DNA of 64,000 bases from Rubrivivax sp. (GCA_016719535.1 JADJYX010000029.1:1-64000); one strand, 5' to 3'; shown: positions 10,898 to 20,557, counted from the stretch's first letter. Notes: generated by a model not told the origin, from the letters alone. Translations and numbers: made by a program.

Positions 10898-12404
10898 TCA
10901 GGCGGCCTGCGACAGGCTGAACTCGAAGCGCGTGCCGCGCGCCGGATCGCTGTCCACGCGCACCGGGCTGCCGTGCAGGTCGAGGATGCGCTTGACGATC
11001 GCCAGCCCCAGCCCGGCGCTCGCGCCGTGGCCCGGCGACGCCGGCGCATCGTCGGCGCGCCAGTAGCGCTCGAAGATGTGCGGCAGGTGCTCGCGGGCGA
11101 TGCCGCTGCCGGAATCGATCACCGCGACGCGCAAGGCCCCGGCCCGTCGCGCTCGACGGCCAGCGTCACGGCGCCGCCGCGCGGCGTGTGGGTGAGCGCG
11201 TTGTCCACCAGGTTCTGCAGCACCCGCTCGATGAGGCCGATGTCGGCGCGCACGCTGGCGTGCAGCTCGGCGCTCGCCGCCAGCGACAGGGTGACGCCGC
11301 GCTCGCGCGCCGCGAGCTGCCCGTCCTGCACCACGTCCTGCAGCAGCTCGCCGAGCCGGAAGGGTTCCAGGCGCGGTGCCACGCCCCGGCCTCGAGCTTC
11401 GAGAGCTCGAACAGGTCGGCGATGCGCCGGTGCAGACGCCGCAGATGGCGCAGCGCCGTCTCGAGGTGCTGGCGGCGCGCCGCGGCGTCGAGCCCGTCGC
11501 CGGCCAGCAGCAGCGTCTCGACGTAGCCCTGCACGTTGGCCAGCGGCGTGTGCAGGTCGTGCGAGATGTTGCTGACCAGCTCGCGGCGCAGTCGGTCGCT
11601 GTGCTGCAGTTGGCGCAACTGCTGCGCAATGCGCTGCTGCATCGCGCGCGTCGCCTCGCGCAACGCATCGACTTCGTCGTCGGGCGTCTCGCCCGCGCCG
11701 GCATCGGCCACTGCATCGGCGTGGAAGGCACGCACCTCGTCGGTCAGCCGGCGCAGCGGCCGCGTCAGTGTGCGCATGACGAGCACCAGCAGCAGCGAAG
11801 CCCCCGCGGTGACGGCCAGCGCCGCCAGCAGCAGTTCGCGCCAGGCGCCGGACTGCGCCACCGCCGCGGCCACCGCCTGCTGCGTCTGCCCCAGCAGCAC
11901 GACATACAGGTAGCCGCTCATGCGTCCCTCGTGCGACAGGCCTTCCACCGAGACCACGTTGCGCGCCCCGGGGCGCCGCGGATCGTCACCGAGCAGCGGC
12001 AGCGCTGGCGGCACCTGTGCGCGCCCGGCCAGCGGACGCACCACCGACAGGTCGACTCGATCGGCCAGCGGCCCCGGCTGGTCGAGCGCATGGCCGATCA
12101 CCCGGCCGTCGGGATCGAGCAGGTAGACCTCGAGCGCCGGATTCAGCGCCATCGCATGCATCGCCAGCTCGGCGAGCAGCGCGCGGTCGGGCTGGCCGTC
12201 GGCACCGATCAGCGGCCGCGGCTGCCGCGCGGCGATGCTTGCCGCCAGGCCGAGCTGGAGCCGCTGGGTCGCTTCGAGCGCGTCGAAGGCCGCCTGCCGG
12301 CGCGCCGCCACCAGCAGCGCCGCCGCCAGCAGGGCCAGCACCAGCAGCGCCGCGGCCGTGAGGCGCACATGCAGCCGGCGGTGCCAGGCAATGCCCGTGC
12401 TCAC
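10898..12404 (-). pseudogene. Sensor histidine kinase of a two-component system, two frameshifts
   Basis: The GTG start at 12404 overlaps the stop of the response regulator (GTGA). The predicted layout is a first membrane helix at about residues 13-32, a periplasmic sensor region to about 185, a second helix at about 190-212 and a HAMP-like linker. The H-box SNISHDLHTPLANVQGY follows, then the N-box NLVDNALTHTP, the G1 box DSGSGIA and the G2 region GLGLAIVKRILDLHG. Frame changes near 11380 and 11140 interrupt the dimerisation and ATPase parts. All boxes are present in the right order, so the gene may be whole in the cell. The stimulus is unknown. Confidence 0.75.
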
Positions 12405-13126
12405 GACGCCTCGACGACGAGCTCGAAGCGGTAGCCCACGCCCCAGACCGTGTGGATGAATCGGGACTCGCTGCGGTCGTCGCCGAGCTTGGCGCGCAGG
12501 CGGTTGATGTGGCTGTTGACCGTATGGTCGTAGCCGTCGTGCCCGTAGCCCCAGACTTGCTCGAGCAGTTCGGCGCGGGTGAAGACGCGCCCCGGGTGGC
12601 CCATGAAGTGCCAGAGCAGGTCGAATTCGCGCGGCGTCAAGACCAGCTCCAGGGTGCCGAGCCAGGCGCGACGCCGGGCGCGGTCGATGCTCAGTTCGGC
12701 GCAGTCCAGCCGCGATCGTGCAACGGCGGGTGCCGCCGGCGGCGCGGCCCGGCGCAGCAGCGCCCGCACGCGCGCCTTCAGCTCGAGCACCGAGAACGGC
12801 TTGGTCACATAGTCGTCGGCGCCCAGTTCCAGGCCGAGCACGCGGTCCAGCTCGGAAGCACGTGCGGTCAGCATCAGCAGCGGCACGCGCTGGCCTCGCG
12901 CGCGCAGTTCGCGGCAGATGTCCAGGCCCGACAGGCCCGGCAGGCGGAGGTCGAGCACGATGGCATCGAAGGGCTGGCCCAGGGCCGCGGCCAGGCCCGA
13001 TGGACCGTCCGCGACCACGTCCACCTGCGCCGGCAGGTCGCTCAGGTGCAGGCGCAGCAGCGCGGCGATGTCCTGCTCGTCCTCGATGACCAGCAGGTGG
13101 GGCGGCAACATCGGCATGGGCTGCAT
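12401..13126 (-). CDS. OmpR-family response regulator
   Basis: An intact protein of 241 residues. The receiver domain carries the acidic pocket (VIEDEQD), the phosphoacceptor Asp in IVLDLRLPGLSG, a switch Thr in LMLTARA and the conserved Lys in VTKPFS. The C-terminal winged helix has LTPREFDLLWHFMGHPGRVF, ELLEQVWGYG, a NSHINRLRAKLG recognition region and the closing VWGVGYRFE. It is cotranscribed with the overlapping sensor kinase. I chose ATG 13126; an upstream GTG at 13156 and ATGs at 13117 and 13111 are alternatives, none with a strong ribosome site. Targets are not evident. Confidence 0.85.
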   Translation of the reverse strand: MQPMPMLPPHLLVIEDEQDIAALLRLHLSDLPAQVDVVADGPSGLAAALGQPFDAIVLDLRLPGLSGLDICRELRARGQRVPLLMLTARASELDRVLGLELGADDYVTKPFSVLELKARVRALLRRAAPPAAPAVARSRLDCAELSIDRARRRAWLGTLELVLTPREFDLLWHFMGHPGRVFTRAELLEQVWGYGHDGYDHTVNSHINRLRAKLGDDRSESRFIHTVWGVGYRFELVVEAS

Positions 13127-13573
13127 GCTGCCGCCGGGCGGGCCGGAAGTCCTCACCGATTGCTCACGGCGCCGGTGCAGGGGTTCGGGGCTGCACTGTC
13201 AGGGACATGGAATCTCCGTTCTGGGACTTTGCAGACGCCGGCTTCATCCTGGACTCAGCGGCTCGAGCGAGCGGCGCGAGCGGCCTCGTCCGTTCGATGT
13301 CACGCGCCTGCTTTGGCCGCCAGGCGGCGAGCGACTTGCCCGGCGACATGCCGACGCAGCGCACGAGGCGCACGGCCATGAAGCCATCGTATCTCGGTCA
13401 AGGCCTCGACCTGTCCACCCGCACCGCCGGCCGGGCGGCCCGGATTGGCGCCGCATGGCCGTGCCTGCCGACGATCGGCGCGCCCGGCACGGCCCTCCCC
13501 TCCCAGGCACAGACTGCGGCCGCGGCGCAGACCCGCAGGCTTCGGCCTGTCGACGGCGCTGCAAATGCCGTAC
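13127..13573. other. Intergenic stretch, no supported gene
   Basis: Open frames exist on both strands (plus 13207-13593, minus 13164-13379), but neither product resembles a known protein and neither has a good ribosome site. The stretch must hold the promoter of the two-component operon. It ends at a segment duplicated near 19.4 kb. Confidence 0.3.
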
Positions 13574-14398
13574 CCGTGGCCGGGCCGGCGTGAATCTTCA
13601 CGGAATCGTGCCACGCTGCATCCAAGCGCGGCCCGGGCTCGTCAGGGCCACACGCGGCGATCTTGCCGCGGTCAGCCCCGACCAGGAACACGCCCCATGA
13701 ACACCACCCCGCGCATCCCTTGCTGCCGCCCCCTGCGCATCCTGCTGGCGCTGGCTGCCGCTGCCGCCGCTTTCGGCGCCCAGGCGGTGCCGATCAGCGT
13801 GTCCATCAGCGGCCTGCCGCCCGGCCTGGCCCCGGTGCTGGACATCCAGCGCAGCACTTGTCCGGGTAGCCAGGTGCAATGGCTGGACAACCCGTCGCAG
13901 CCTTTGACCGAGTTCAGCCACACCGTGATCGAGCCGGTCACGCTGCCGAGTGGACAGATGACGCTGCGCTCGCGGGTGATCACGGTCTATACCGCCAGCT
14001 TCAACACCGAGAGGACACCGGGCTCGTTCTACATTTCGGCGCTGGAGGTACGCTGCACGGCAATCTTCAGCGATCTGTTTCATTTCAGCCTGCGCGTGCC
14101 TGGCCTCGGCAACGCCGACCAACCGGCGAGCGCTGGCTTGTCGCTGGGCCATGTGCAGCAGAGCAACACGGCGCCCATCAACCGCACGCTGGCCGCGAAG
14201 ACGACCTCGTTCAGCCCGGCGCTGAATACCTTGTCGCGCGGCGTGCCGCAGACCGTCGACACCACCCACGAAGCCTCGATCGGCACGGTGCAAGGCCAGC
14301 GGCTGGATTTCCTGCGCCCGTCGACCCCGTCCGCTGGCGCCTTCAACCGGGTGGCCAGCCTGTTCGTGCGAACCAGCGACAGCGCGCGCTGCGTGCAG
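13574..14398 (+). repeat. Duplicated unit, copy 1
   Basis: From 13574 onward the DNA is closely similar to 19418-20240. The match covers about 120 bp upstream of the secreted-protein start and the first two thirds of the gene. Similarity is as strong upstream as in the coding part, so the whole segment was duplicated, promoter included. Confidence 0.85.
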
Positions 14399-14665
14399 GC
14401 CGGCAGCACCACACGCTGCCTGAGCGGCTCCACGCCGGTGGAAGCCGGCGGGGTCAGGCTGCACGGCCTGCAACGCAACGTCGACGGGCAGGCAGGCAAG
14501 GCGCGCTTCCAGTTCGAGCTGCTGCCCAGCTTCCCCATCGGCACGCTGAAGCTGGTCGCCAGCGCCGACGCCAGCGACCTGCCGGCGTATATCGTCGACG
14601 GCGTGCCGCAGGCGCTGGACCTGCTGCCTTGGCAGCCGGCGATGCAGACGGTCAGCGTGCAGTGA
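13697..14665 (+). CDS. Unknown secreted protein, full-length paralogue
   Basis: A protein of 322 residues that I do not assign to a family. Residues 1-29 form a signal peptide (basic TPRIPCCRPLRIL, an Ala-rich core, cleavage after AQA). The mature part is Ser/Thr-rich and beta-like, with few cysteines (STCPGS, EVRCTAIF, SARCVQ, TTRCLSG) that could form disulfides, and a C-terminal segment FPIGTLKLVASADASDLPAY. The start is the ATG following the duplicated upstream segment. It is transcribed alone, converging on the oleate hydratase operon. A paralogue lies at 19541-20248 on the other side of that operon. The pattern suggests an exported structural or binding protein, but that is a guess. Confidence 0.75.
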   Translation: MNTTPRIPCCRPLRILLALAAAAAAFGAQAVPISVSISGLPPGLAPVLDIQRSTCPGSQVQWLDNPSQPLTEFSHTVIEPVTLPSGQMTLRSRVITVYTASFNTERTPGSFYISALEVRCTAIFSDLFHFSLRVPGLGNADQPASAGLSLGHVQQSNTAPINRTLAAKTTSFSPALNTLSRGVPQTVDTTHEASIGTVQGQRLDFLRPSTPSAGAFNRVASLFVRTSDSARCVQAGSTTRCLSGSTPVEAGGVRLHGLQRNVDGQAGKARFQFELLPSFPIGTLKLVASADASDLPAYIVDGVPQALDLLPWQPAMQTVSVQ

Positions 14666-14710
14666 TCGGCGGCGGGCGGGCGCGTCAACCGCGGGCCGAG
14701 CGCGACGGCG

Positions 14711-16292
14711 TCAGTCGACGAGGCGCTTGATCGCCGCGATCAATGCATTCGGGTGCTCGAGCCCGCGGTAGGCTGCCGGCACGCGCTGCGGCGCGCCGAG
14801 CAGCGTGGCGACGGCGAGGGCCGCCGAGTGGATCGAATATTCGACCGTATAGACCACGTTGTCGGGGATCTCGACATACTGGCCGACGAAGGCGAGGTTG
14901 ACGGTGCCGGGCGGCACCACCGGTGGCCGGTCGCCAGGCGCCCGAGGCATGAACTGGCTCGTCGTGTAGGGCAGCAGGCAGGGGATGCAGCGGGCACCTT
15001 CGAGCAGCGCCGGCAACTCATCGCGCCAGCCGAGGTGCGAGATCACCTCCGTCAGGATCTCGGCACCGGTGCATGCGGGCATCGTCTTGGCCACGAAGTC
15101 GCCGGCGCGGTCGGCAAACAGGCCGTAGCCCCACCAGACCTGCGTGCCGGGCGGCTGCCCGGCATAGGCGGGCGGGTGGAAGAGGTGGAAGGTGAGCCCC
15201 CAGCTCGAATCCTTCAAGGTCACCAGCCCGCCCTGCCCGGCGGGGCTGTCGCTGAAACGTTCGATGCGGCGCACGAGGCGGTCGTCAGTGTGCGTCACGG
15301 TGAAGGTGACCCATTTCGTGCGTTCGACGTCGCCGCAGAATACGGCCGGGCGGCCGAAGGCCGGACTCTTGGCGGCGAGCCGCTCCCACAGTGCCCACGC
15401 ACCGCTGCGGCGCTGCACCGGCGGCGGCGGCGCAGCCATCGTGCCGGCGGTGGCATCGGCCGTCATCGAGCCCAGGGTCACGATCACCAGATCGCCATCG
15501 CCCAGCTCGATGTCGGCCGGCGCGCCGGCACGCGTGGCGCGGATGCGGCGCACGGCCTGGCGGCCGTCCGCGACGGCTTCGAAGTCCAGATCGGTGACCT
15601 GCACGCCGACGTCGAACCGCACGCCCTGGCGCTCGAGCCAGCGCACGATCGGACGCACGATCGAGTCGCGGCCGTTGTAGCGCGTCGACTGGATGATCCT
15701 CAAGGTCGGCAGGTCGGGGAACAGGCGCAGGAAGCGCAACAGGTAGCGCCGCAGTTCGGCGGCACTGTGCCAGGTCTCGAAACCGAACATGCTGCGCCAC
15801 ATGAACCAGAAGTTGGTGGCGAAGAAGTGCGCATCGAAGCACTCGTCGATGCGCCGGGCGCCGAGCACCTCCTCGCCGCGCAACATGAACCCGATGAGGT
15901 CGACACGGTCCTTGTTGGCCAGCCCGAACGCTGCGGCGTCGACGATGCGTCCGTGTTCGACGAGCCGCGCCTTGTCGTTCCACGGCGCCTCGACCCAGAA
16001 ATCGAGCGTGTCCTGAGCCACCGACTTGTCGGGGTCGTCGAGCGACGGAATGTGCGACAGCAGTTCGTACATCAGTTCGTAGGCGGCGCCGAACATGCGG
16101 CTGCCCCGCATCGAGAAGCCCTGCTCGGCCGAGCCCGTGGCGTCGAGGCTGCCGCCAAGCGCCTCCTCCTCGAGGATCCGCACGTCGGCGCCTGCAAAGT
16201 GGCCGTCGCGCAGCAGATAGACGGCCGCAGCCAGCGCGGCGATGCCGCCACCGACCAGGATCGCTCGCGGGCCCTGTGCAGGGGGTGTTCAT
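14711..16292 (-). pseudogene. ohyA: Oleate hydratase, one frameshift near the N-terminus
   Basis: Oleate hydratases add water to the cis-9 double bond of oleic acid to give 10-hydroxystearate, using FAD. After the frame change near 16270 the N-terminus would read AILVGGGIAALAAAVYLLRD, the dinucleotide-binding motif. Then come EEEALGGSLDATG, SRMFGAAYELMYELLSHIPS, FWFMWRSMFGFETWHSAAEL, YNGRDSIVRPIVRWLERQGV, VIVTLGSMTADAT, DSSWGLTFHLFHPPAY, and the end FVGQYVEIPDNVVYTVEYSI. These match the myosin-cross-reactive-antigen family. Length is about 527 residues, near normal. Its ATG overlaps the stop of the upstream acyltransferase, so it is third in an operon. A single extra C in a G/C run explains the break and may be a sequencing error. 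Confidence 0.85.
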
Positions 16293-17752
16293 CGTGGTTT
16301 CCTCGGGGGGGTCGATGGCCGCGCATGCTGTCGGCTCGCAGCCCTTGCCGGCAGCCTGCCGGTCTTCGAGCGCAGTTCCTCGAAGGCTTCGGCGAGCGCC
16401 TGCGTCAAGCGGTGCGCATCGGGCACCGCCGCGCGCGCGGTCGTCAAGCCGAAGCCCATCGCCCCGGCATAGCTGATGACGGTGATGTTCAGTCCGAGGC
16501 CGTGCTCGACGATCGACACCGGCCAGTAGGCGCTCATGCGGGTGCCGGCCGCATACAGCGGCACCCGCGGTCCCGGGATGTTCGAGATCACGACGTTGGC
16601 CAGCACCGGCATCACGCCGGCAACATGCGACCGGCCATAGAGCTCGGCCAGCCCGTGCAGCACCCAGGGCACACCGATCGACGGGAAGTCCATCGGCACC
16701 ACGCCCTTGCTTTGCTGGACCATCGCCTTGACGGCGTCGGCGGCGTCGCGGATGGCACACAGACGCCGCACCGGGTCGGCGATGTGCGTGTGCAGGTTGA
16801 CGAGCGGCATCGTCGCCTGCGTCGTGAACTCGGTGTTGCCGGCCTCGCGCAGCGAGATCGGCATCGCCGCCGTCAGCGGCTTCTTCGGGATGCCGCCGTG
16901 GTGCGCCAGGTAGCGGCGCAGCGCACCGCTGCACAGCGCCAGCACGATGTCGTTGAGTTTGGCATCGTGCGCGGTGGCGAGCGCCTTCAGTGCATCGAGC
17001 GGCAGCGACAGGCCGGCGAAGCCGCGTTCGGCGGTGATCGGCACGTTCAGCGGCGTCGGCGGCCCGAAGGCGAAGTTCTGCCGCAGCCGGCCCGGTGCAC
17101 CGCCCGCCTTTGCCGGACCGAGCAGGCCTGCGAGGGTGCGCACCACGTCCGGCAGGTGGCGCACGAGCTTGACATACTGCCCGGCGTCGTGGCGCAGCGC
17201 GGCGGCGCCGAGCTCGACCAGGCCGGGATGTTCGGCGGCCATGGCGTCCTTCGCCCGCGGCACCGGCGGCGGGCGCGGCGACAGGTCGAACAGCGTGCGC
17301 GCCAGCACGATGCCGGCCTGCCCGTCGAGCGCGGCGTGGTGGGCCTTGAAGTAGTAGCCGACCTGCCCGCTTTCGAGACCGTCGATCACGTGCAGGCGCC
17401 ACAGCGGGCGGCTGCGGTCGAGCAGCTCGGCGTGCAGGCGGCCGATGCAGTCGTCGAACTGCGTCATCGTGCCCGGCGGCGGCAGCGTCACGCGCTGCAC
17501 GTGGTGGGCGAGGTCGATCGCGTCGTCGTCGACCCAGACCGGGTTGGCGAACTGCAGCGGCATCGGCGCAAGCTTGCGGTGCAGCACGGGCGCCAGGTGC
17601 AGCCGCCGCGCGAGGGCCCGCCTGACCTCGGCGTGGAAATCGCGCCGGTAGCGCGGTGGCAGGTCGAACAGGCTCACCGACCCGACGTGCATCGGTGTCT
17701 CGGGTGTCTCCAGATGCAGGAACGCCGCATCGACGCCGGTGAGGGATTTCAT
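16289..17752 (-). CDS. Wax ester synthase/diacylglycerol acyltransferase
   Basis: An intact protein of 487 residues. WS/DGAT enzymes transfer acyl groups from acyl-CoA to fatty alcohols or diacylglycerol, making storage lipid at the inner membrane. The N-terminal MKSLTGVDAAFLHLETPETP is the family opening. The catalytic HHxxxDG motif is HHAALDG, preceded by YYFKA. NVVISNIPGPRVPLY and ISYAGAMGFGL are the conserved C-terminal motifs. Its ATG overlaps the upstream stop and its stop overlaps ohyA. It differs in sequence from the neighbouring paralogue, so the two probably differ in acceptor or chain preference. Confidence 0.9.
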   Translation of the reverse strand: MKSLTGVDAAFLHLETPETPMHVGSVSLFDLPPRYRRDFHAEVRRALARRLHLAPVLHRKLAPMPLQFANPVWVDDDAIDLAHHVQRVTLPPPGTMTQFDDCIGRLHAELLDRSRPLWRLHVIDGLESGQVGYYFKAHHAALDGQAGIVLARTLFDLSPRPPPVPRAKDAMAAEHPGLVELGAAALRHDAGQYVKLVRHLPDVVRTLAGLLGPAKAGGAPGRLRQNFAFGPPTPLNVPITAERGFAGLSLPLDALKALATAHDAKLNDIVLALCSGALRRYLAHHGGIPKKPLTAAMPISLREAGNTEFTTQATMPLVNLHTHIADPVRRLCAIRDAADAVKAMVQQSKGVVPMDFPSIGVPWVLHGLAELYGRSHVAGVMPVLANVVISNIPGPRVPLYAAGTRMSAYWPVSIVEHGLGLNITVISYAGAMGFGLTTARAAVPDAHRLTQALAEAFEELRSKTGRLPARAASRQHARPSTPPRKPR

Positions 17753-19272
17753 CGCGCTCGCCTGCGCGGCGCCGGTTTCGCTGCCGCTGTCTTCGTCGTT
17801 GCGGCCTTGCCGGTGACAGCGGCCTTCTTCGGTGCGGCAGCCTGGGCCGCGCCTGCGCCGGTGGCTGCTGCGCGTGTGCCGGCGCGTCGGGCCGCGGACA
17901 GCATCGTCACGAATTCCTGCTGGAATCTCTGCGTGATGGTTTCGGGATCGGGCACCAGGTGTGCATCGGCGACGATGGCCAGCGTCGCACTGCCCCGATA
18001 GCTGAGGATGCTGATGCCCATGCCGAGGTTCTCGCCCGGGTGCGGCACCCAGAACATCACGCGCTCGATCGGCACCCCGGCCACGTAGAGCGTCCGCGGT
18101 GAACCGGCGACATTGGTCATGACCACGCTCGCCTTGCTGCTGAGCATCGACGACGGGATGTCGGACACCACCTTCGGCGTGCGGCCGAAGAGCTCGAACA
18201 GCAGACGCATCGCCACCGGCTCGGGCGAGCGCTTGAGCGCGTCCATGTGCGCCTTGGTCACGCGCAGCCGCTCGAGCGGCGTGCGCGCGCCGACCGGCAG
18301 TTCGAGCAGCACGAGGCCGAAGTCGTTGCCGAGCTCGAGCGCGCGCTCCGGCGGCCGCAGGTCGACCGGCACCATCGCGCGCAGCGTCGTCCGCGCCACG
18401 TCGACACCCCGCCCCTTCAGATAGGCACGCAACGCACCCGTCATGCCGGCGGCGAGCACGTCGTTGACCTTGGCATCGGCCAGCGCGCCGATGGCCTTGA
18501 CATCGGCGATCGCCACCGGCTCCGACCAGGCGACGCGCTTGGCCAGCGAGAACGCCCCCTTGAAAGGCGATTCGGGGTCGTCGCGCTTCAACAGTTCGGA
18601 CAGCAGCATCCCCGCGCCGCCGGTGATCAGCATGGCCTTGTCGATCAGGGCCTGCGGATGCGCGGCAACGTCGAGCGCCGCGCTGGCCGTCGATGCGACG
18701 GCCTTGATCGACGCCCCCAGGGCGTCGAAGGTCGAACCGAACCATCCACCGCTGGCCCCGCGGCCCGCCTTCGGCGCAGCCGCCTCGCGCGGGCGGACGG
18801 GTGCGTCGGCGGTCTGGTCGTAAAGCCGCATCGACAGCGCCGTCATCGCGGTGCCGTCGCCGATGCAGTGGTGAAACCGCGTCACCAGGGCGCTGCCGCC
18901 CTCGACGCCGTCGATCACGTGCACCTGCCACAGCGGCTGCAGGCGATCGAGCGGCGTGCTCACGATGTCGCCGAGCAGTTGCGCCAGCGCCTGCCGGTCG
19001 CCGGGCTGCGGCAGCGCCACGTGGTGCAGATGCTGGCCGATGTCGAAGCCGGGCATGTCCTGCCAGTGCGGCACCGGCAGCGGCAGTCCGCGCTCGACGA
19101 CCCTTTGCCGGAACCGCGGGTAGTCGCTCAGGCGCGCCGCATACAGCGCCTTGACCTTGGCGAAATCGAGCGGCCTGCCGGTCAGGGCCACGCTCGTGAC
19201 CATCGCCAGGTTGGCCGGGCCGTCCATGTGGAACCACGCCGCGTCCACCGGCGCCATCCTGTGCAGCGTCAT
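17749..19272 (-). CDS. Wax ester synthase/diacylglycerol acyltransferase, second paralogue
   Basis: An intact protein of 507 residues and first gene of the operon; GGAGGAGG stands just before ATG 19272. The opening HRMAPVDAAWFHMDGPANL and the active site HHCIGDG (in VTRFHHCIGDGTAMTAL) define the WS/DGAT family. VVMTNVAGSPRTLYVAGVPI and ISILSYRGSATL are C-terminal family motifs. The last 45 residues are an Ala/Lys/Thr-rich tail (AAPKKAAVTGKAATT) resembling nucleic-acid-binding or granule-surface tails, which is unusual and may help attach the enzyme to lipid bodies (inference). Its stop overlaps the start of the next acyltransferase. Confidence 0.9.
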   Translation of the reverse strand: MTLHRMAPVDAAWFHMDGPANLAMVTSVALTGRPLDFAKVKALYAARLSDYPRFRQRVVERGLPLPVPHWQDMPGFDIGQHLHHVALPQPGDRQALAQLLGDIVSTPLDRLQPLWQVHVIDGVEGGSALVTRFHHCIGDGTAMTALSMRLYDQTADAPVRPREAAAPKAGRGASGGWFGSTFDALGASIKAVASTASAALDVAAHPQALIDKAMLITGGAGMLLSELLKRDDPESPFKGAFSLAKRVAWSEPVAIADVKAIGALADAKVNDVLAAGMTGALRAYLKGRGVDVARTTLRAMVPVDLRPPERALELGNDFGLVLLELPVGARTPLERLRVTKAHMDALKRSPEPVAMRLLFELFGRTPKVVSDIPSSMLSSKASVVMTNVAGSPRTLYVAGVPIERVMFWVPHPGENLGMGISILSYRGSATLAIVADAHLVPDPETITQRFQQEFVTMLSAARRAGTRAAATGAGAAQAAAPKKAAVTGKAATTKTAAAKPAPRRRAR

Positions 19273-19417
19273 CGGACCTCCTCCACCGGCGCCTGCCCGG
19301 CATCCGGGCGGGCAGGCCGGTGCAACCGATGCTAGGAGCGGGCACCGCGCCCAGGCTGACCGGCATCAACGCCGGCGTGAATCCGGCGCCTGGGCGGCGG
19401 CGTGGCACGTGGGGTGC

Positions 19418-20240
19418 CCGTGGCCGGGCCGGCGCGAATCTTCACGGATTCGTGCCACGCTGCATCCAAGCGCGGCCCGGGCCGGTCAAGGCCGTACGCG
19501 GCGATCTTGCCGCGGTCAGCCCCGACCAGGAACCTGCCCCATGAACACCACCGCGCGCATTCCTTGCTGCCGCCCCCTGCGCATCCTGCTGGCCCTGGCT
19601 GCCGCTGCCGCCGCTTTCGGCGCCCAGGCGGTGCCGGTCAGCGTATCCGCAGCCATCAGCGGCCTGCCGCCCGGCCTGGCCCCGGTGCTGGGCATTCAGC
19701 GCAGCACCTGCCCGGGTAGCCCGATGCAATGGCTCGACAACCCGTCGCAGCCTTTGACCGAGTTCAGCCACACCGTGATCGAGCCGGTCACGCTGCCGGG
19801 TGGACAGACCACGCTGCGCTCGCGGGTGATCACGGGCTGCACCGCCAGCTTCAACACCCAGAGGACTCCGGGCCCCGACTTCCCGCAGCTGGACGTGCGC
19901 TGTTCGTTTGGCCCCACCGACCTGTTCCACTTCAGCCTGCGCGTGCCGGGGCTCGGCAACGATGACCAGCCGGCCAGCACCGTGTCGTCGCTGGACCATG
20001 CGAGGCAGGGCAGTTCCGAGACCTTCAACCACAGGGTGGCCGCGCAGACGACCTCGTTCAGCCCGACGCTGAATACCTTGTCGCGCGGCGTGTCGCCGAC
20101 CGTCGAAACCCGCAGCGAGGCCTCGATCGGCACGGTGCACGGGCAACGCCTGGACTTCCTGCGCCCGTCGACCGCGTCCGCAAGCGCCTTCAACCGGGTG
20201 GCCAGCCTGTTCGTGCGACCCGGCGACGGCGCGCGCAGCG
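19418..20240 (+). repeat. Duplicated unit, copy 2
   Basis: Counterpart of 13574-14398. The sequence from CCGTGGCCGGGCCGGCG through the ATG and most of the gene is nearly the same in both copies, in direct orientation. The two units bracket the oleate hydratase/acyltransferase operon. Confidence 0.85.
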
Positions 20241-20248
20241 TGCAGTGA
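19541..20248 (+). CDS. Unknown secreted protein, shortened paralogue
   Basis: A protein of 235 residues, paralogous to the gene at 13697. The signal peptide is nearly identical. The mature part matches through FNRVASLFVR, with a divergent patch near residue 120 (DFPQLDVRCSFGPTDLFHF). It then ends GARSVQ and stops. In copy 1 the word GCGTGCAG occurs at 14391 and again at 14655, directly before the stop. Copy 2 joins the two, losing 264 bp (88 codons) in frame and keeping the original stop and the bases after it. The reading frame is open, so a shorter protein may still be made. Confidence 0.7.
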   Translation: MNTTARIPCCRPLRILLALAAAAAAFGAQAVPVSVSAAISGLPPGLAPVLGIQRSTCPGSPMQWLDNPSQPLTEFSHTVIEPVTLPGGQTTLRSRVITGCTASFNTQRTPGPDFPQLDVRCSFGPTDLFHFSLRVPGLGNDDQPASTVSSLDHARQGSSETFNHRVAAQTTSFSPTLNTLSRGVSPTVETRSEASIGTVHGQRLDFLRPSTASASAFNRVASLFVRPGDGARSVQ

Positions 20249-20355
20249 TCGGCGGCCGGCGCAGCGGTGGCCCGCGCGCATGCCGGACGTGGCGGCGCGA
20301 GCGCTTCTGGCGCGCACGCGTCGGCCCGGTGCCGTTGCCCATCCGTCTGTTCTAA

Positions 20356-20454
20356 CTGGACCTCGAGCACTGCCCGAACTGCAGCGCCAGCAAGCCACGG
20401 CCTCACTTGGGCGTTGATGAGAGCGGTTATCCACGCGGCGCAGCGGCGCGCTGA
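20356..20454 (+). pseudogene. Possible remnant of an IS91-type transposase tail
   Basis: After an in-frame stop the plus strand reads LDLEHCPNC, then a short sequence with HLGVD and RGAAAR, ending at TGA. The string D-L/M-E-H-C-P-N-C followed by a T/H-L-G region and an Arg/Ala-rich end is characteristic of the C-terminus of IS91-family transposases. Here only the two ends of that tail would remain. The piece is 32 residues long, so the call is tentative. Confidence 0.35.
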
Positions 20455-20557
20455 TGCGCATCAAGCGCGCGTCGTCTCGGTGCGGTGGGCCGAGATTGAA
20501 CTCAGCGCTGCGCAGGACCTGCGCAGCGTCAGCGCCGGGCCACCGTGCGGCGTCGTG

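Noticed and set aside
14753..18001. A plus-strand open frame of 1082 codons
   Set aside because: It is antisense to oleate hydratase and an acyltransferase, is Arg/His/Gly-rich, and has no domain or ribosome site; GC-rich third positions keep such shadows open.
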